NCBI GenBank assembly: GCA_951812715.1
Contig: OX638323.1
Location: 310,001 to 374,000 of the forward strand
DNA: 64,000 bases
Direction: 5' to 3'
Origin: an uncultured Pseudohongiella sp.
GTDB lineage: Bacteria > Pseudomonadota > Gammaproteobacteria > Pseudomonadales > Pseudohongiellaceae
The notes below the pieces were generated by a model. It was not told where the DNA came from. It made no database searches and worked only from the letters and a program-made list of their open reading frames with translations. A program made the position numbers and the translations under genes. Shown here piece by piece: positions 26,799 through 36,860 of this stretch (positions are counted from its first letter, which is position 1; every line of letters begins with the position of its first letter).

Positions 26799-27430
26799 GA
26801 CGTTTTTGCATTATAGAGTCCATTTTCCTTTACGTACGACAGTACGGCCCTGGGCAGCGGCGCATTCAATCCCCGGGCAAGCCGCTCGCGCACGGTCGAA
26901 GACGACACGTCGATAAGCGGCTGCGCGCTCAATAGCACTCCGCCCCGCCTGCCACGAAACAACTGTTCGGGGTCGGTGGTCACGACGCCGCCGAATCTGT
27001 TCGCGATATCATAATCCATCGGCAGGTTGCCCCGGGCAATTACCAGTATATGGGCAAGATCGAACAAACGTTCGGGATCGCGCCAGCGCGGCAGTCCGAG
27101 ATAAGCGTCCATGCCGAGCAATAGCACCAATGCAGCTTCCGGCAATCGCTCTCGAATACGCTCCAGCGTGAGCGCGGTATAGGAAACGCCGCCACTTTCC
27201 AACTCGATCGGTTCAACCGAAATACGCCTTTCGCAAGCGGCCGCCAACTCCAGCATGGTGAGCCGGTGTCCAGCGGAACAGATCGCCGGCTCGCGGTGAT
27301 TGGGCAGATTACACGGGACCAGCAGCAACCGGTCAAGCCGCAACAGATCGAGCGCGCGGCGAGCTACCGCGATATGCCCGTCGTGAACGGGGTCAAACAT
27401 GCCGCCATAGACACAGACGCGTTCGCTCAT
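26795..27430 (-). CDS. nadD: Nicotinate-mononucleotide adenylyltransferase
   Basis: 211 residues. Converts nicotinate mononucleotide and ATP to deamido-NAD. The nucleotidyltransferase signature [11 protein letters not shown] is at residues 10-20 and the ISSTxIR-type motif appears as [10 protein letters not shown] near the C-terminus. It overlaps proA by four bases and rsfS by four bases, so proA-nadD-rsfS is a tightly coupled unit. Confidence 0.95.
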   Translation of the reverse strand: MSERVCVYGGMFDPVHDGHIAVARRALDLLRLDRLLLVPCNLPNHREPAICSAGHRLTMLELAAACERRISVEPIELESGGVSYTALTLERIRERLPEAALVLLLGMDAYLGLPRWRDPERLFDLAHILVIARGNLPMDYDIANRFGGVVTTDPEQLFRGRRGGVLLSAQPLIDVSSSTVRERLARGLNAPLPRAVLSYVKENGLYNAKTS

Positions 27431-28686
27431 TGCCTGATATGGCCGTCTCCGAGTACGACGAATTTCTGTGAAGTGAGCCCTTCCAGTCCGACCGGACCGC
27501 GGGCGTGCAACTTGTCGGTGGAAATGCCGATCTCCGCGCCGAGGCCGTATTCAAAACCGTCCGCGAAGCGGGTCGAGGCGTTGACCATGACCGAACTGGA
27601 ATCGACCTCGCGCAGAAATCGCCGGGCCCGATTGTGATTTTCGGTCATGATCGAATCGGTGTGGCGAGAACCGTATTGGTTGATATGCGCGATCGCCTCG
27701 TCCAGACCATCGACGATCCGGACCGAGAGAATCGGCGCCAGATACTCGGTGCGCCAATCGTCTTCGGTGGCGGCCATGGCATTGGGGACAATGGCGCGGG
27801 TTTCTTCGCAACCGCGCAATTCGACGTCATGTTCGGCAAACTTTTGCGCCAATTCAGGCAGGACTTGCCCGGCTACGGATCGCGCCACGAGCAGGGATTC
27901 GAGGGTGCAGCAGGTTCCATAGCGCTGGGTCTTGGCATTGACCGCGACGGCGATGGACTTGGCGAGATCCGCCCGGTCATCGATATACAAGTGGCAGTTC
28001 CCGTCCAGATGCTTGATTACCGGCACCCGGGACTCTCGGCTGATGCGCTCGATAAGGCTCTTGCCGCCGCGCGGCACGATTACATCGACAAATTCGGGCA
28101 TGGTAATGAGGCAGCCGACGGCTTCGCGGTCGGCGCGATCGAGTACCTGGACGATATGCGGATCAAGCCCCGCCTTCGCCAAACCCTGACCGATACAGCC
28201 CGCGATCGCCTGATTCGAGTGCAATGCCTCGGAACCGCCGCGCAGAATGACGGCATTGCCCGCTTTCAGACACAGACTGGCCGCTTCGCTCGTGACGTTC
28301 GGGCGCGACTCATAAATCATGCCTATCACGCCCAGTGGCACGCGCATGCGGCCAACCTGGATTCCTGTCGGACGATATTTGAGTCCGCTTACTTCGCCGA
28401 CCGGATCGTCAAGCGCGGCCACCTGGCGCAGACCTTCCACCATCGCGGCGATACGCGCGGGAGTCAATTCAAGCCGATCCATCAGCGGCGCCGCCAACTC
28501 CTTTTCGCTTCCCTTGCGCAGATCGATGCCGTTGGCCTTCATCAACTCGGCGCGGCCGGCATCAATGGCTTCCGCCGTTGCGAGCAGGGCGCGATTCTTT
28601 GCCGCGGCGCCGGCGCGGCCGATCAGCGCGGCAGCGGCTCTAGCCCGCTGTCCCACCCGCTGCATGTATTGCCTGACGTTACTCAT
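27427..28686 (-). CDS. proA: Gamma-glutamyl phosphate reductase
   Basis: 419 residues. Second step of proline synthesis, reducing gamma-glutamyl phosphate with NADPH. The aldehyde-dehydrogenase-like catalytic Cys lies in [16 protein letters not shown]; the NADPH region holds [17 protein letters not shown]. The C-terminal end has [18 protein letters not shown], typical of ProA. Start at 28686 (MSNVRQYMQ) has GAAGAACGG upstream; the longer frame to 28722 is not conserved. proB is not in the window. Confidence 0.96.
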   Translation of the reverse strand: MSNVRQYMQRVGQRARAAAALIGRAGAAAKNRALLATAEAIDAGRAELMKANGIDLRKGSEKELAAPLMDRLELTPARIAAMVEGLRQVAALDDPVGEVSGLKYRPTGIQVGRMRVPLGVIGMIYESRPNVTSEAASLCLKAGNAVILRGGSEALHSNQAIAGCIGQGLAKAGLDPHIVQVLDRADREAVGCLITMPEFVDVIVPRGGKSLIERISRESRVPVIKHLDGNCHLYIDDRADLAKSIAVAVNAKTQRYGTCCTLESLLVARSVAGQVLPELAQKFAEHDVELRGCEETRAIVPNAMAATEDDWRTEYLAPILSVRIVDGLDEAIAHINQYGSRHTDSIMTENHNRARRFLREVDSSSVMVNASTRFADGFEYGLGAEIGISTDKLHARGPVGLEGLTSQKFVVLGDGHIRQ

Positions 28687-28819
28687 CCGTTCTTCTGAAA
28701 GGCGCGCGCAACCGCGCTGCAAGGCGCCGGATTATACCCCAGAACGATAGCCGGACATTGAGAGATGGACAGGCCGGCGGCTGTGCCAGTATCCTTGTCG
28801 CTCATTTATGGAAGTGAAT

Positions 28820-30343
28820 ATGAAGGATTCCCCCAAACTGGATGCTACTAGCCGGCATGAACCAGCCCCGACGATCATCCAGGCGCTGCTTCCGGTACTG
28901 ACGCTGATTTCACTGCTGTCTTTTTCCGTCTATCTGTTCGGAGAAGACGCCAGTTATGGTCCGAACCAGATCGCTTTGCTAATCGGCTCGGCGGCAGCCG
29001 CGGCCGTTGGCTGGCGCAACGGCATCGGCTGGCAGCAGATCGAAAACGCCATCATCTCCGGCATATCCATATCGCTCAAGCCAATCCTGATCCTGCTTTG
29101 CGTGGGATTGCTGATCGGTAGCTGGATCATGGGGGGCACGGTGCCAACCATGATCTATTACAGCCTGCTGATTCTCGACCCCTCGGTATTCTATTTTGCT
29201 GCTTGTCTGATCTGCGCCCTCATCGCCTTGAGCATCGGCAGTTCCTGGACTGTCGCCGGCACCGTAGGCATCGCCCTCATCGGCGCCGCCGCGGGACTTG
29301 GGCTTTCGCCCGCGATTACCGCCGGCGCCATCATTTCCGGCGCCTACTTCGGCGACAAGATGTCGCCATTGTCGGAAACGACCAATCTCGCACCCGCGGT
29401 AGCTGGCACCGATCTGTTCAGCCACATCGGTCACATGACGTGGACCGCTGTTCCCAGCATTGTCATCGCCTTGCTGATCTATGGCCTGATCGGTCTCAAC
29501 ATCGAAAGCAGCGCCAGCGCCGACAATCTCGCGATTACCATGAATCTGCTGACGGAAAACTTCAGGATTTCCCCGTTGATGCTGTTGCCCGTATTTGTAT
29601 TGCTATGGATGGCTAACCGCAAACTGCCGCCGATTCCCACGATCCTGACCGGCGCGATGATCGCCGTAGCACTGGCCCTGCTGTTTCAACGTCAAGCCAT
29701 CCTCAACCTGCCCGGGGACTCGCCGAACCTGTTTTTGGCCCTGGCGAGGGGAGTCTGGGAAACATTTTTCAACGGCTTTGTGCTGCAAAGCGGCAATGTC
29801 ACCCTGGACGATCTCATGTCCAGGGGTGGCATGAGCTCCATGCTCAATACGGTCTGGCTTATTCTTTGCGCCATGGTGTTCGGCGCCACGATGGAGCGCG
29901 TAGGCCTGTTGCAACGCCTGGTCGATTATGCGCTGTCATTCGTTCATAACACCGGCAGTCTGATCGCCACGACTATCGTTACCTGTATCGGCGCCAATCT
30001 CATTACCTCGGATCAATATATCGCCATCGTGCTGCCGGGACGCATGTACAAGCTCGAATTTCAGAGTCGCAATCTCGATGTCAAAAACCTTTCTCGCACC
30101 CTGGAAGACTCCGGCACCATCACTTCGCCGCTGGTGCCGTGGAATACCTGCGGCGCGTACATGAGCGGCACGCTGGGCGTGGCCACCCTGGCCTACTTGC
30201 CGTTCTGCTTCTTCAACATGATCTGTCCCCTGATCGCGGTCATCTACGGATTTCTAAATTTCAAGATTGCCCCGGCGCTGGACGAGGACCAGCATTTTGC
30301 AACCGACAGCTTCGAGCGTGGATCGACCGACGCCAATCTTTGA
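28820..30343 (+). CDS. nhaC: Na+/H+ antiporter NhaC family
   Basis: 507 residues with about 11-12 transmembrane helices. NhaC-type exchangers export Na+ for H+. Signature stretches are IIISGAYFGDKMSPLSETTNLAPA, GTVPTMIYYSLLIL and EDSGTITSPLVPWNTCGAYM. I choose the ATG at 28820, since GGAAG precedes it by a good distance; an in-frame ATG at 28808 has no ribosome binding site. It is divergent from proA (133 bases) and convergent with the DUF523 gene. Substrate could also be other Na+-coupled solutes, as in malate-lactate NhaC relatives. Confidence 0.92.
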   Translation: MKDSPKLDATSRHEPAPTIIQALLPVLTLISLLSFSVYLFGEDASYGPNQIALLIGSAAAAAVGWRNGIGWQQIENAIISGISISLKPILILLCVGLLIGSWIMGGTVPTMIYYSLLILDPSVFYFAACLICALIALSIGSSWTVAGTVGIALIGAAAGLGLSPAITAGAIISGAYFGDKMSPLSETTNLAPAVAGTDLFSHIGHMTWTAVPSIVIALLIYGLIGLNIESSASADNLAITMNLLTENFRISPLMLLPVFVLLWMANRKLPPIPTILTGAMIAVALALLFQRQAILNLPGDSPNLFLALARGVWETFFNGFVLQSGNVTLDDLMSRGGMSSMLNTVWLILCAMVFGATMERVGLLQRLVDYALSFVHNTGSLIATTIVTCIGANLITSDQYIAIVLPGRMYKLEFQSRNLDVKNLSRTLEDSGTITSPLVPWNTCGAYMSGTLGVATLAYLPFCFFNMICPLIAVIYGFLNFKIAPALDEDQHFATDSFERGSTDANL

Positions 30344-30406
30344 TTGGCGACTGGAACGACAGTTTGCCCAAGACTCGCCCCGCGGCGCGGGCGCCGGATC
30401 GCGAAC

Positions 30407-31387
30407 CTACAACTGATTTCTCAGGATTAGTTCAGCCGGATACGGCTTCATGTACCAGGATTGCGCGATGTAGGGATTCGGGTGCTTGCGGAAAAAGTGA
30501 TTGAGCAAGGTGATGGGCACGATGAGCGGCGTCAGGCCCTGGCGATAGTCCTCGATGGTCCGAACCAGTTCCTGCTTGTCGTCGGCCGCCAGATTTTTCT
30601 TCAGATAGCCCATGATGTGCTGCAATACGTTAACGTGCTTGGCGCGCGTGGCCTTGACTTTCAGCACTGCCATGAGTCGATGCAGATATTCACCGGCGAT
30701 TTCCTCAAGATCGGTCTTGCCGGCGTCCGCCAGCAGCCGGCCCAGCGCTAGATACCGCACCTGGTCGTGACTCATGACGATCAGCTTGTGGCGGGCATGG
30801 AAGCGGGTTAGCTCCGCCACGGTCAGTCCCGCTGCGCACAAGGCGAACCAGCGCCGCAGCACGAACACGCGCTGGATGAAATTCTCGCGCAGCACGGAAT
30901 CGCCAAGACGGCCTTCCTCTTCCACCGGCAAATAGGGGAAAGCCTGCATCAGGGCGGCTGCATAAATTCCGCTGCCTTCTCGAACCGGCATTTCGCCGCG
31001 CCACACCCGGACGCGCTCCATACCGCAACTTGGCGAGTCCTTTTTCAGGATGTAGCCGCACAGGCGCTTCGCCCAGTCCCGACGGCGGTCGAGACAGTCG
31101 CGCAGGGCGCTGGTATGATCGATCGCGGGATCGTCAACCTGCACGCAGCGGATATCGCCGCCCGTATCGCGCGCCAGCCGGATGGACTTGCGCGGGATGC
31201 CCAGGCCAATGTCCACTTCCGGACAAAACGGCTGGAAGTCGAAGTACCCGCCAAGGGTTTCGGTGATGTAGGAATGGCGCTTGTGGCCGCCATCGTAGCG
31301 CACCTGATCGCCAAGCAGGCAACTGCTGACCCCAACCGGAATTTTCTCTCCGACAGCGATCTCCGGATTGATTACACCTGGCTCCAT
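30407..31387 (-). CDS. DUF523 and DUF1722 domain protein
   Basis: 326 residues. The N-terminal half is DUF523 (VGVSSCLLGDQVRYDGGHK, CPEVDIGLGIPR, and KKDSPSCGM with conserved cysteines). The C-terminal half is DUF1722, YbgA-like (HARHKLIVMSHDQVRYLALGRL, HVNVLQHIMGYLKK, and YMKPYPAELILRN at the end). The fused form is common in Proteobacteria; the DUF523 part binds metal or cluster through its cysteines by inference, and no function is established to my knowledge. YbgA genes often sit beside photolyase genes, but none is nearby. Start at 31387, 16 bases inside the upstream metallo-hydrolase gene; a longer frame to 31420 is possible. Confidence 0.9.
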   Translation of the reverse strand: MEPGVINPEIAVGEKIPVGVSSCLLGDQVRYDGGHKRHSYITETLGGYFDFQPFCPEVDIGLGIPRKSIRLARDTGGDIRCVQVDDPAIDHTSALRDCLDRRRDWAKRLCGYILKKDSPSCGMERVRVWRGEMPVREGSGIYAAALMQAFPYLPVEEEGRLGDSVLRENFIQRVFVLRRWFALCAAGLTVAELTRFHARHKLIVMSHDQVRYLALGRLLADAGKTDLEEIAGEYLHRLMAVLKVKATRAKHVNVLQHIMGYLKKNLAADDKQELVRTIEDYRQGLTPLIVPITLLNHFFRKHPNPYIAQSWYMKPYPAELILRNQL

Positions 31388-32214
31388 CGCTCCCCTTCCC
31401 GACGCACGCGCCCCTCGCATTCCAGTTTCTCCAAATGCGCCAGCATGGTTCGACAGGCCCAGCGATGCATGGACTTGTCGACATCGTCATAAACCACGCA
31501 CACCAGCTCTTCCAGCCCGCAACTCCCGATTTCGGCCAGACTCCTTTCGACCTTGCTTTCCCGCCGTAGACGATGCTTGATCAATTTTCGCAGTTCCCCA
31601 TGCGGATCATGAATCAGGTCGCCATGCCCAGGAGCAAAATAGCGCAAATTCATTTGCTGCAATTCGCGCAAACTGTCGAGATAATGGCTCATGTTGCCGT
31701 CCGGCGGCAGAATTACGGAAGTCGTGCCCTGTAATACGTGATCGCCAGTGAACAGCAACTCTTCCTCGCGGAGTAGATAGCAGAAATGATTGGAAACATG
31801 GCCCGGCGTATGCAGCATGCTAATACTGTATTCGCCGCAATCCAGCAGATCGCCGTGGCGCCAATCCCGCGCGGGAGTAAAACTCAAGTCATGATTGCCG
31901 TGCTCGGGCGCTGGCAATCCCACCAGTTCAGCCCCGGTGGCGCGTTGCAAATCCGCCGCGCCAGGCGAATGATCGCCATGGGTATGCGTTGCCAGAATAA
32001 ACTCCAGCTTTCGATCGCCGATGGCTGTGAGAAAACTCCGCAACTGGACGCTGTCGCGCGGTCCGGGATCAATCAGGCACAGCCTGGATTCGCCAATCAG
32101 ATAGCTGTTGGTGCCAGGGCCAGTCATCGGCCCGGGATTGCGCCCGAGAATGCGCCATACGGGAACATCGGTTTCAGTGATCCGCTGGGGTATTCCGGCG
32201 ATGCTTGCCCGCAT
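31372..32214 (-). CDS. MBL-fold metallo-hydrolase (LACTB2-like)
   Basis: 280 residues. A metallo-beta-lactamase fold with the metal motif THTHGDH (in FILATHTHGDHSPGA), then TPGHVSNHFCYLL, GDHVLQG and PGHGDLIHDP. A C-terminal winged-helix-like region follows (HLEKLECEGRVRREGERW), as in LACTB2/glyoxalase-II-like hydrolases. Human LACTB2 is an endoribonuclease, but bacterial members have varied substrates, so only the hydrolase class is safe. It overlaps the DUF523/DUF1722 gene by 16 bases and is divergent from serA. Confidence 0.9.
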   Translation of the reverse strand: MRASIAGIPQRITETDVPVWRILGRNPGPMTGPGTNSYLIGESRLCLIDPGPRDSVQLRSFLTAIGDRKLEFILATHTHGDHSPGAADLQRATGAELVGLPAPEHGNHDLSFTPARDWRHGDLLDCGEYSISMLHTPGHVSNHFCYLLREEELLFTGDHVLQGTTSVILPPDGNMSHYLDSLRELQQMNLRYFAPGHGDLIHDPHGELRKLIKHRLRRESKVERSLAEIGSCGLEELVCVVYDDVDKSMHRWACRTMLAHLEKLECEGRVRREGERWSQV

Positions 32215-32375
32215 TGAATTATCCTATGTATCTACTTAACTATAGGGTCCACGAAGCATTATGACAAACTCGCGGGCTGTTTCCAGCCACTGGCGTTTGA
32301 CAGCAATCCGCGACATAATCGCGCCCCGCGCAAGCGCCTCGCTTTCATCCGAATTTCGACCGTCAGGGAATCACA

Positions 32376-33557
32376 ATGCATCGGATTCAGATTTTCAACT
32401 CGATCGCGGAAAAAGGCCTGGGAAATTTTCCAGACGAAGCGTATGAGGTCGGCAATTCGATTGCGGACCCTGATGCAATCCTGTTGCGCAGTCACAAACT
32501 GGATCCGGCGGCGGTCCGTGACCGGCTGCGGGCCGTGGCGCGGGCCGGCGCCGGCACCAATAACGTGCCCGTTTCCGATTGCACGGAGGCGGGCGTAGTC
32601 GTTTTCAATACGCCGGGCGCCAATGCCAATGCCGTTAAGGAACTCGTGCTTTGCGGCCTGTTGCTGGCCTCCCGCGGGATTCTTCAAGGCATACGATTCG
32701 CCGAAGAAAACAGCGGCCTTGCCGACTTTGCCGAATACTCGCGCCTGATCGAGCGAGGCAAGAAGCAATTCAAGGGCTCCGAGATCGCCGGCAAGACCCT
32801 CGGCGTAATTGGCCTTGGCGCCATAGGTTCCCTGGTCGCCGAGATGGGAATCAAGTTGAACATGAATGTGCAGGGCTATGATCCCGCGCTTTCGGTCGAA
32901 GCCGCCTGGCGCTTGCCGAGTCAGGTAACACGAATGGAAAGTCTGCAAGCACTGTTCGCCAGTTCGGATTTCATTTCCTTGCATCTACCGATGCTGGACA
33001 CTACCCGGGGGCTGATAAACGGCGAACAGTTGGCGACGACAAAACCCGGCGCCTGCCTGCTGAATTTCGCGCGCGAAGAAATCGTTGACGCGGCAGCCTT
33101 GCGCAAAGCCCTGGATACGGGCCGTTTGGCGAAGTATGTGAGCGATTTCCCTCGGCCCGATCTGCTTGGCAGGAAAGATGTAATCTTCATGCCTCATCTC
33201 GGCGCCAGCACCCGGGAAGCAGAGGAAAACTGCGCGGTAATGGCGGTAAACCAGATACGGGATTTTCTGGAAAACGGCAATATCAGAAACTCGGTGAACT
33301 TCCCCGATCTGTTTCTCGACCGAGTGCCGAATTCCGCGCCGGGGGCGAGACTGGCGATCGCCAATCTGAACGTTCCCCGGATGCTGGGACAGATCACGTC
33401 CATCCTCGCCGACCAGAACATCAATGTGATAGATATGCTTAACAAGAGCCGCGGCGATGTCGCCTACAACTTGATTGATCTCGAGCGGCCAGCTTCCGCG
33501 TCGGCGTTAAACGCGATGCGCAATATCGAGCACGTCATCAAGGTCACCGCCATCTAG
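32376..33557 (+). CDS. serA: D-3-phosphoglycerate dehydrogenase
   Basis: 393 residues. First step of serine synthesis from glycolysis. The NAD-binding motif is GVIGLGAIGSLVAEMG, followed by the dehydrogenase residues in LNFAREEIVD and FMPHLGASTREAEENCA. It is a short-type SerA with a C-terminal ACT domain (NVPRMLGQITSILADQNINV), which often mediates serine feedback. The ribosome binding site is AGGGA. It precedes serC in the same direction with a 221-base gap, so the first two steps of the pathway are adjacent; serB is not in the window. Confidence 0.95.
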   Translation: MHRIQIFNSIAEKGLGNFPDEAYEVGNSIADPDAILLRSHKLDPAAVRDRLRAVARAGAGTNNVPVSDCTEAGVVVFNTPGANANAVKELVLCGLLLASRGILQGIRFAEENSGLADFAEYSRLIERGKKQFKGSEIAGKTLGVIGLGAIGSLVAEMGIKLNMNVQGYDPALSVEAAWRLPSQVTRMESLQALFASSDFISLHLPMLDTTRGLINGEQLATTKPGACLLNFAREEIVDAAALRKALDTGRLAKYVSDFPRPDLLGRKDVIFMPHLGASTREAEENCAVMAVNQIRDFLENGNIRNSVNFPDLFLDRVPNSAPGARLAIANLNVPRMLGQITSILADQNINVIDMLNKSRGDVAYNLIDLERPASASALNAMRNIEHVIKVTAI

Positions 33558-33570
33558 TGTTGTGTCTTGC

Positions 33571-33748
33571 GTCCCAGGTCGCATCAGAACATCGGCGGCG
33601 CGTTAGCGTCAGGCGCGGTCCGCGGAGGTCGCAACGACGCGATGGCGCGGCGCCGAAGAGCGTTCGTCCCCTGCCCATGGAGCTCGCCATTGACCGCGGG
33701 ACGCGACGTGCCACGAGCCAAGGGGTGAGCGCCGATGAGATATGGGAC
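33571..33748. repeat. Possible inverted-repeat element between serA and serC
   Basis: The 221-base gap contains imperfect ends: GTCCCA (33571-33576) and CATCGGCG (33590-33597) on the left face CGCCGATG (33730-33737) and TGGGAC (33743-33748) on the right, in inverted order. The interior is GC-rich without an open frame. This may be a small non-autonomous repeat or simply chance; the spacers differ between the two sides. Confidence 0.3.
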
Positions 33749-33778
33749 ACATGACATGACGACAGGAAAGCAATTGCA

Positions 33779-34870
33779 ATGACTAACCGTAATTACAATT
33801 TCGGCGCGGGACCGGCGATGTTGCCGACGCCGGTTATGGAACGGGCGCAACAGGAATTTCTGAATTATCGGGGCATCGGCGCCTCGGTCGTCGAAATCAG
33901 CCATCGTTCGCGCGACTTCATGGATATCATCGAGGCAACCGATGCCCTGCTGACCGAACTGGCCGGCATCCCCAAAAACTATCGCATTCTATATGTGCAT
34001 GGCGGCGCGCAAATGCAGTTTTCCGCCATCCCGATGAATTTGATCAATCGCAATCCGGATCGAAAAGCCGCATATGTGGTTTCCGGCAATTTCGCCAACC
34101 TCGCGGCGGCGGAAGCGGCGCGTTACGGTGAGATCGATACTTCCTGTAATAGCGCCGACGCCAATTTCGACCGGATTCCGCAATTTCGCGCCGATGCCGT
34201 AGATCAGGCCTCCTCTTACGTGCACATCACCAGTAACAACACGATTTATGGTACCCGCTGGAATGTCTTTCCAGACACCGGCAACATTCCCCTGATCGCC
34301 GACATGACTTCGGAACTGTTGTCCAGGGAATTCGAGATTGACCGTTTCGGCGTGGTATTCGCTTCCCTGCAGAAAAACCTGGGACCCTCCGGGCTCGCGA
34401 TCGTAATCATCCGCGATGACCTGCTTGATCACGCTTTGCCGGAAACTCCCGGCCTGCTTAATTATCGCTCCTGCGCCGATAAGCGCTCGCTGGCAAATAC
34501 TATCAATACCTTCGCGGTTTACATGATGAAACTTGTGCTGGAATGGCTCGATAGCGAAGGCGGTGTCGCCGCCATCGAGCGGCGTAACGCGGAAAAGGCG
34601 GCCCTGCTCTACCAAACCATCGATGAAAGCGACTTCTATCTTGGAACCGCCTGGACGCCTCACCGCTCGCATATGAACGTAACCTTCAAACTGGCCGAAA
34701 ACGAATTGCTCGGCACATTTCTGCATGAAGCGGAGGCCAACGGATTGTATGCGTTGAAAGGACATCGCAAGGTTGGAGGCGCCCGGGCATCGATCTATAA
34801 CGCCATGCCGGTCGAAGGTTGCCGGGCGCTCGCCGATTTCATGCGCCATTTCGAGCGTCGGCGAGTGTGA
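33779..34870 (+). CDS. serC: Phosphoserine aminotransferase
   Basis: 363 residues. A PLP-dependent enzyme converting 3-phosphohydroxypyruvate to phosphoserine, also used in pyridoxine synthesis. Signatures: NFGAGPAMLPTPVMERAQ at the N-terminus, the loop YVHITSNNTIYGT, and the PLP lysine in GVVFASLQKNLGPSGL. A clear AGGAAAG lies 10 bases upstream. Together with serA it gives two of the three serine-pathway genes. Confidence 0.96.
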   Translation: MTNRNYNFGAGPAMLPTPVMERAQQEFLNYRGIGASVVEISHRSRDFMDIIEATDALLTELAGIPKNYRILYVHGGAQMQFSAIPMNLINRNPDRKAAYVVSGNFANLAAAEAARYGEIDTSCNSADANFDRIPQFRADAVDQASSYVHITSNNTIYGTRWNVFPDTGNIPLIADMTSELLSREFEIDRFGVVFASLQKNLGPSGLAIVIIRDDLLDHALPETPGLLNYRSCADKRSLANTINTFAVYMMKLVLEWLDSEGGVAAIERRNAEKAALLYQTIDESDFYLGTAWTPHRSHMNVTFKLAENELLGTFLHEAEANGLYALKGHRKVGGARASIYNAMPVEGCRALADFMRHFERRRV

Positions 34871-35110
34871 TTCTTGCCGGGAGCCAAGGCTGACGGCCGG
34901 CGCAGCCGATCACAAGCGGAGCATTTGCCGGCCCAAACGATTCGCCATGAGTGAGAACGAGCGCTTTCGAAGCGCGGCTTCGAGCCAAATTCGAACGACG
35001 CCGAACTACGATTGGCGGCGGGACCGGCGAGACCGAGAGGTCGGCGAAATCAAAAACTTCGCGCCATGGACGGCACGCCAATTGTCCTTGCGTTAAAATT
35101 CCCAGCCGTC

Positions 35111-36145
35111 ATGGCTACGGAACCATACATCATCCATTGCGACTGCGACAGCTTCTACGCATCTATCGAGGAGCGGGACAACGCCGCGCTTGCGGGCAAG
35201 CCGATCGCCGTGGGCGGCCTGCCCGAACAGCGCGGGGTAATCGCCACTTGCAATTACGTCGCGCGCAAGTTCGGCATTCATTCCGCCATGCCTTCCGCCA
35301 CGGCGAGACGGCGCTGCGCCAATCTGATTATCATCCGCCCGGACATGGAAAAATACCGCCGGGTTTCACGACAAGTGCATGAAATCTTTAGGCGCTATAC
35401 GCTGACAATCGAACCGCTTTCGCTAGATGAGGCCTATCTGGACGTGCGCGGCTGCGCGGACTTCGGCGGCGACGCCATCCGCATCGCGGAGGCGATTCGC
35501 GCCGCGGTGCGGAATGAAATCGACATCACCATTTCCGCCGGCATCGCGGGCAACAAGTTGCTCGCAAAGATCGCGAGCGACTGGAACAAGCCGGACGGTC
35601 AGTTCGTCGTCAAACCGGAACAGGTAGCGGATTTTATTGCGCGGTTGCCGGTTTCGCACTTGCACGGCGTCGGCAAGGTAACCGCCGCCAAGCTGCGCCG
35701 GCTGAATATGGAGACCTGCGGCGACTTGCAAAAAATGGCGCGGGAAGAACTCCGGGAACGTTTCGGCCGCTTCGGCCAAAGACTGTATGAGCAATGCCGC
35801 GGCATCGATAACCGACCGGTGCAAGTAAGCCGCGTCCGCAAGTCAGTCAGCGTGGAAACTACCTACGCGAAGGATCTGCCTGACCTGCAAGCCTGCCTGG
35901 ACGAATTGCCTGGACTGATCGAGCAATTGCAGCGGCGGCTGGAGCGAATGTCAAAGCCGCCACGTATCAACAAGCAGGTGGTGAAGATCAAATTCCATGA
36001 TTTCAGCCAGACCACGGCGGAAATGCTCTCCACCTCGCTCGACCTGGAAAACTACTCGCGCCTGTGTGAAACCGGATTCCGGCGCGGCGGCAAACCGGTA
36101 CGTTTGCTGGGGGTCGGCGTTCGCCTGCCCGAGCCGGAAAACTGA
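35111..36145 (+). CDS. dinB: DNA polymerase IV (Y-family)
   Basis: 344 residues. A translesion polymerase. Catalytic acids are in HCDCDSFYASIE and SLDEAYLDV; the steric-gate region follows DSFYAS. The helix-hairpin-helix segment HLHGVGKVTAAKLRRL and the little-finger domain are complete, but the protein ends at VRLPEPEN without an obvious terminal beta-clamp peptide. I start at the ATG at 35111 (MATEPYIIHCD); an open frame to 35012 has arbitrary sequence. No LexA-box-like palindrome is evident to me in the 240 bases upstream. Confidence 0.95.
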   Translation: MATEPYIIHCDCDSFYASIEERDNAALAGKPIAVGGLPEQRGVIATCNYVARKFGIHSAMPSATARRRCANLIIIRPDMEKYRRVSRQVHEIFRRYTLTIEPLSLDEAYLDVRGCADFGGDAIRIAEAIRAAVRNEIDITISAGIAGNKLLAKIASDWNKPDGQFVVKPEQVADFIARLPVSHLHGVGKVTAAKLRRLNMETCGDLQKMAREELRERFGRFGQRLYEQCRGIDNRPVQVSRVRKSVSVETTYAKDLPDLQACLDELPGLIEQLQRRLERMSKPPRINKQVVKIKFHDFSQTTAEMLSTSLDLENYSRLCETGFRRGGKPVRLLGVGVRLPEPEN

Positions 36146-36193
36146 TCCTGGCGCAAGGGCGGCCCGGGGCCTTGGTCCCCTGATCCCGGATCA

Positions 36194-36490
36194 CTATTTC
36201 CCGCGCGAGTGCTCGTCGAAAGCTCGCATCTGCTCCGGCGTGGCGGCGGTTTGGTACTTTTCCTTCCATTGCCGATAAGGCATGCCGTACACCATTTGAC
36301 GGGCGTCTTCGTATTCCACTTCGTGGCCGCGCGCCTCGGCCTCCGCTTGGTACCATTTGGACAGGCAGTTGCGGCAGAATCCGGCCAAGGTCATCAGTTC
36401 TATATTCTGCAAGTCCTGCTGCCCGCGCAGATGCTCCACCAGCCGCCGGAACGTGGCTGCCTCGATTTCCAATTGCTGTTGCCGGTTCAT
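36194..36490 (-). CDS. DUF1244 family protein
   Basis: 98 residues, the full length of the DUF1244 family of unknown function. Marks are RLVEHLRGQQDLQNIELM, LAGFCRNCLSKWYQAEAEARG and VYGMPYRQWKEKYQ. The CRNC cysteine pair could bind metal. It lies directly downstream of hpf (28 bases) on the same strand and is convergent with dinB. No function should be assigned. Confidence 0.92.
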   Translation of the reverse strand: MNRQQQLEIEAATFRRLVEHLRGQQDLQNIELMTLAGFCRNCLSKWYQAEAEARGHEVEYEDARQMVYGMPYRQWKEKYQTAATPEQMRAFDEHSRGK

Positions 36491-36518
36491 GATTCGTTAT
36501 GCTCTCTCGCCGCGGCCT

Positions 36519-36860
36519 TCAATATTGCTGACCGCCGTTGCGGTGGTTTTTGTCCACCGATTTCAATTGCCGCTCCGCCGCGTTGAATGCATCCCTGATC
36601 GCGACATAGAGATCTTCATGAGCGTGATTGTCATGCTGTTCCTGGTTAACTCTCACTTCCTTTTGCGGTGTATGAATTTCCAGACCCACCGAATATACCT
36701 TGCCCTTGTGCCGATGATTGTGTGGAGAATCCAGCACGACCCGTCCGCTGATAATCCGTTCGCAAAATCGCTCGAGTTTGACGATTCGCTTGCGCACGGC
36801 TTGCTGCAAGGCGTCGGTTTGTTCGATGTTGTGAAAAAAGATCTGGAATTCATTGTTCAT
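36519..36860 (-). CDS. hpf: Ribosome hibernation-promoting factor, HPF/RaiA family
   Basis: 113 residues, the short form lacking the C-terminal dimerisation domain of long HPF. Conserved parts are FFHNIEQTDALQQAVRKRI, VVLDSPHNHRHKGKVYSVGLEI and HEDLYVAIRDAFNAAERQL. These factors bind the 30S subunit and inactivate ribosomes in stationary phase. The ATG at 36860 is preceded by AAGGAG; the frame stays open to 37034 but without conserved sequence. Unlike in many Gammaproteobacteria it is not beside rpoN. Confidence 0.88.
   Translation of the reverse strand: MNNEFQIFFHNIEQTDALQQAVRKRIVKLERFCERIISGRVVLDSPHNHRHKGKVYSVGLEIHTPQKEVRVNQEQHDNHAHEDLYVAIRDAFNAAERQLKSVDKNHRNGGQQY

Noticed and set aside
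27505..28698. Open frame of 397 codons on the + strand opposite proA
   Set aside because: It mirrors the conserved proA gene in another frame; GC-rich codon bias makes long antisense frames. No domain and no ribosome binding site.
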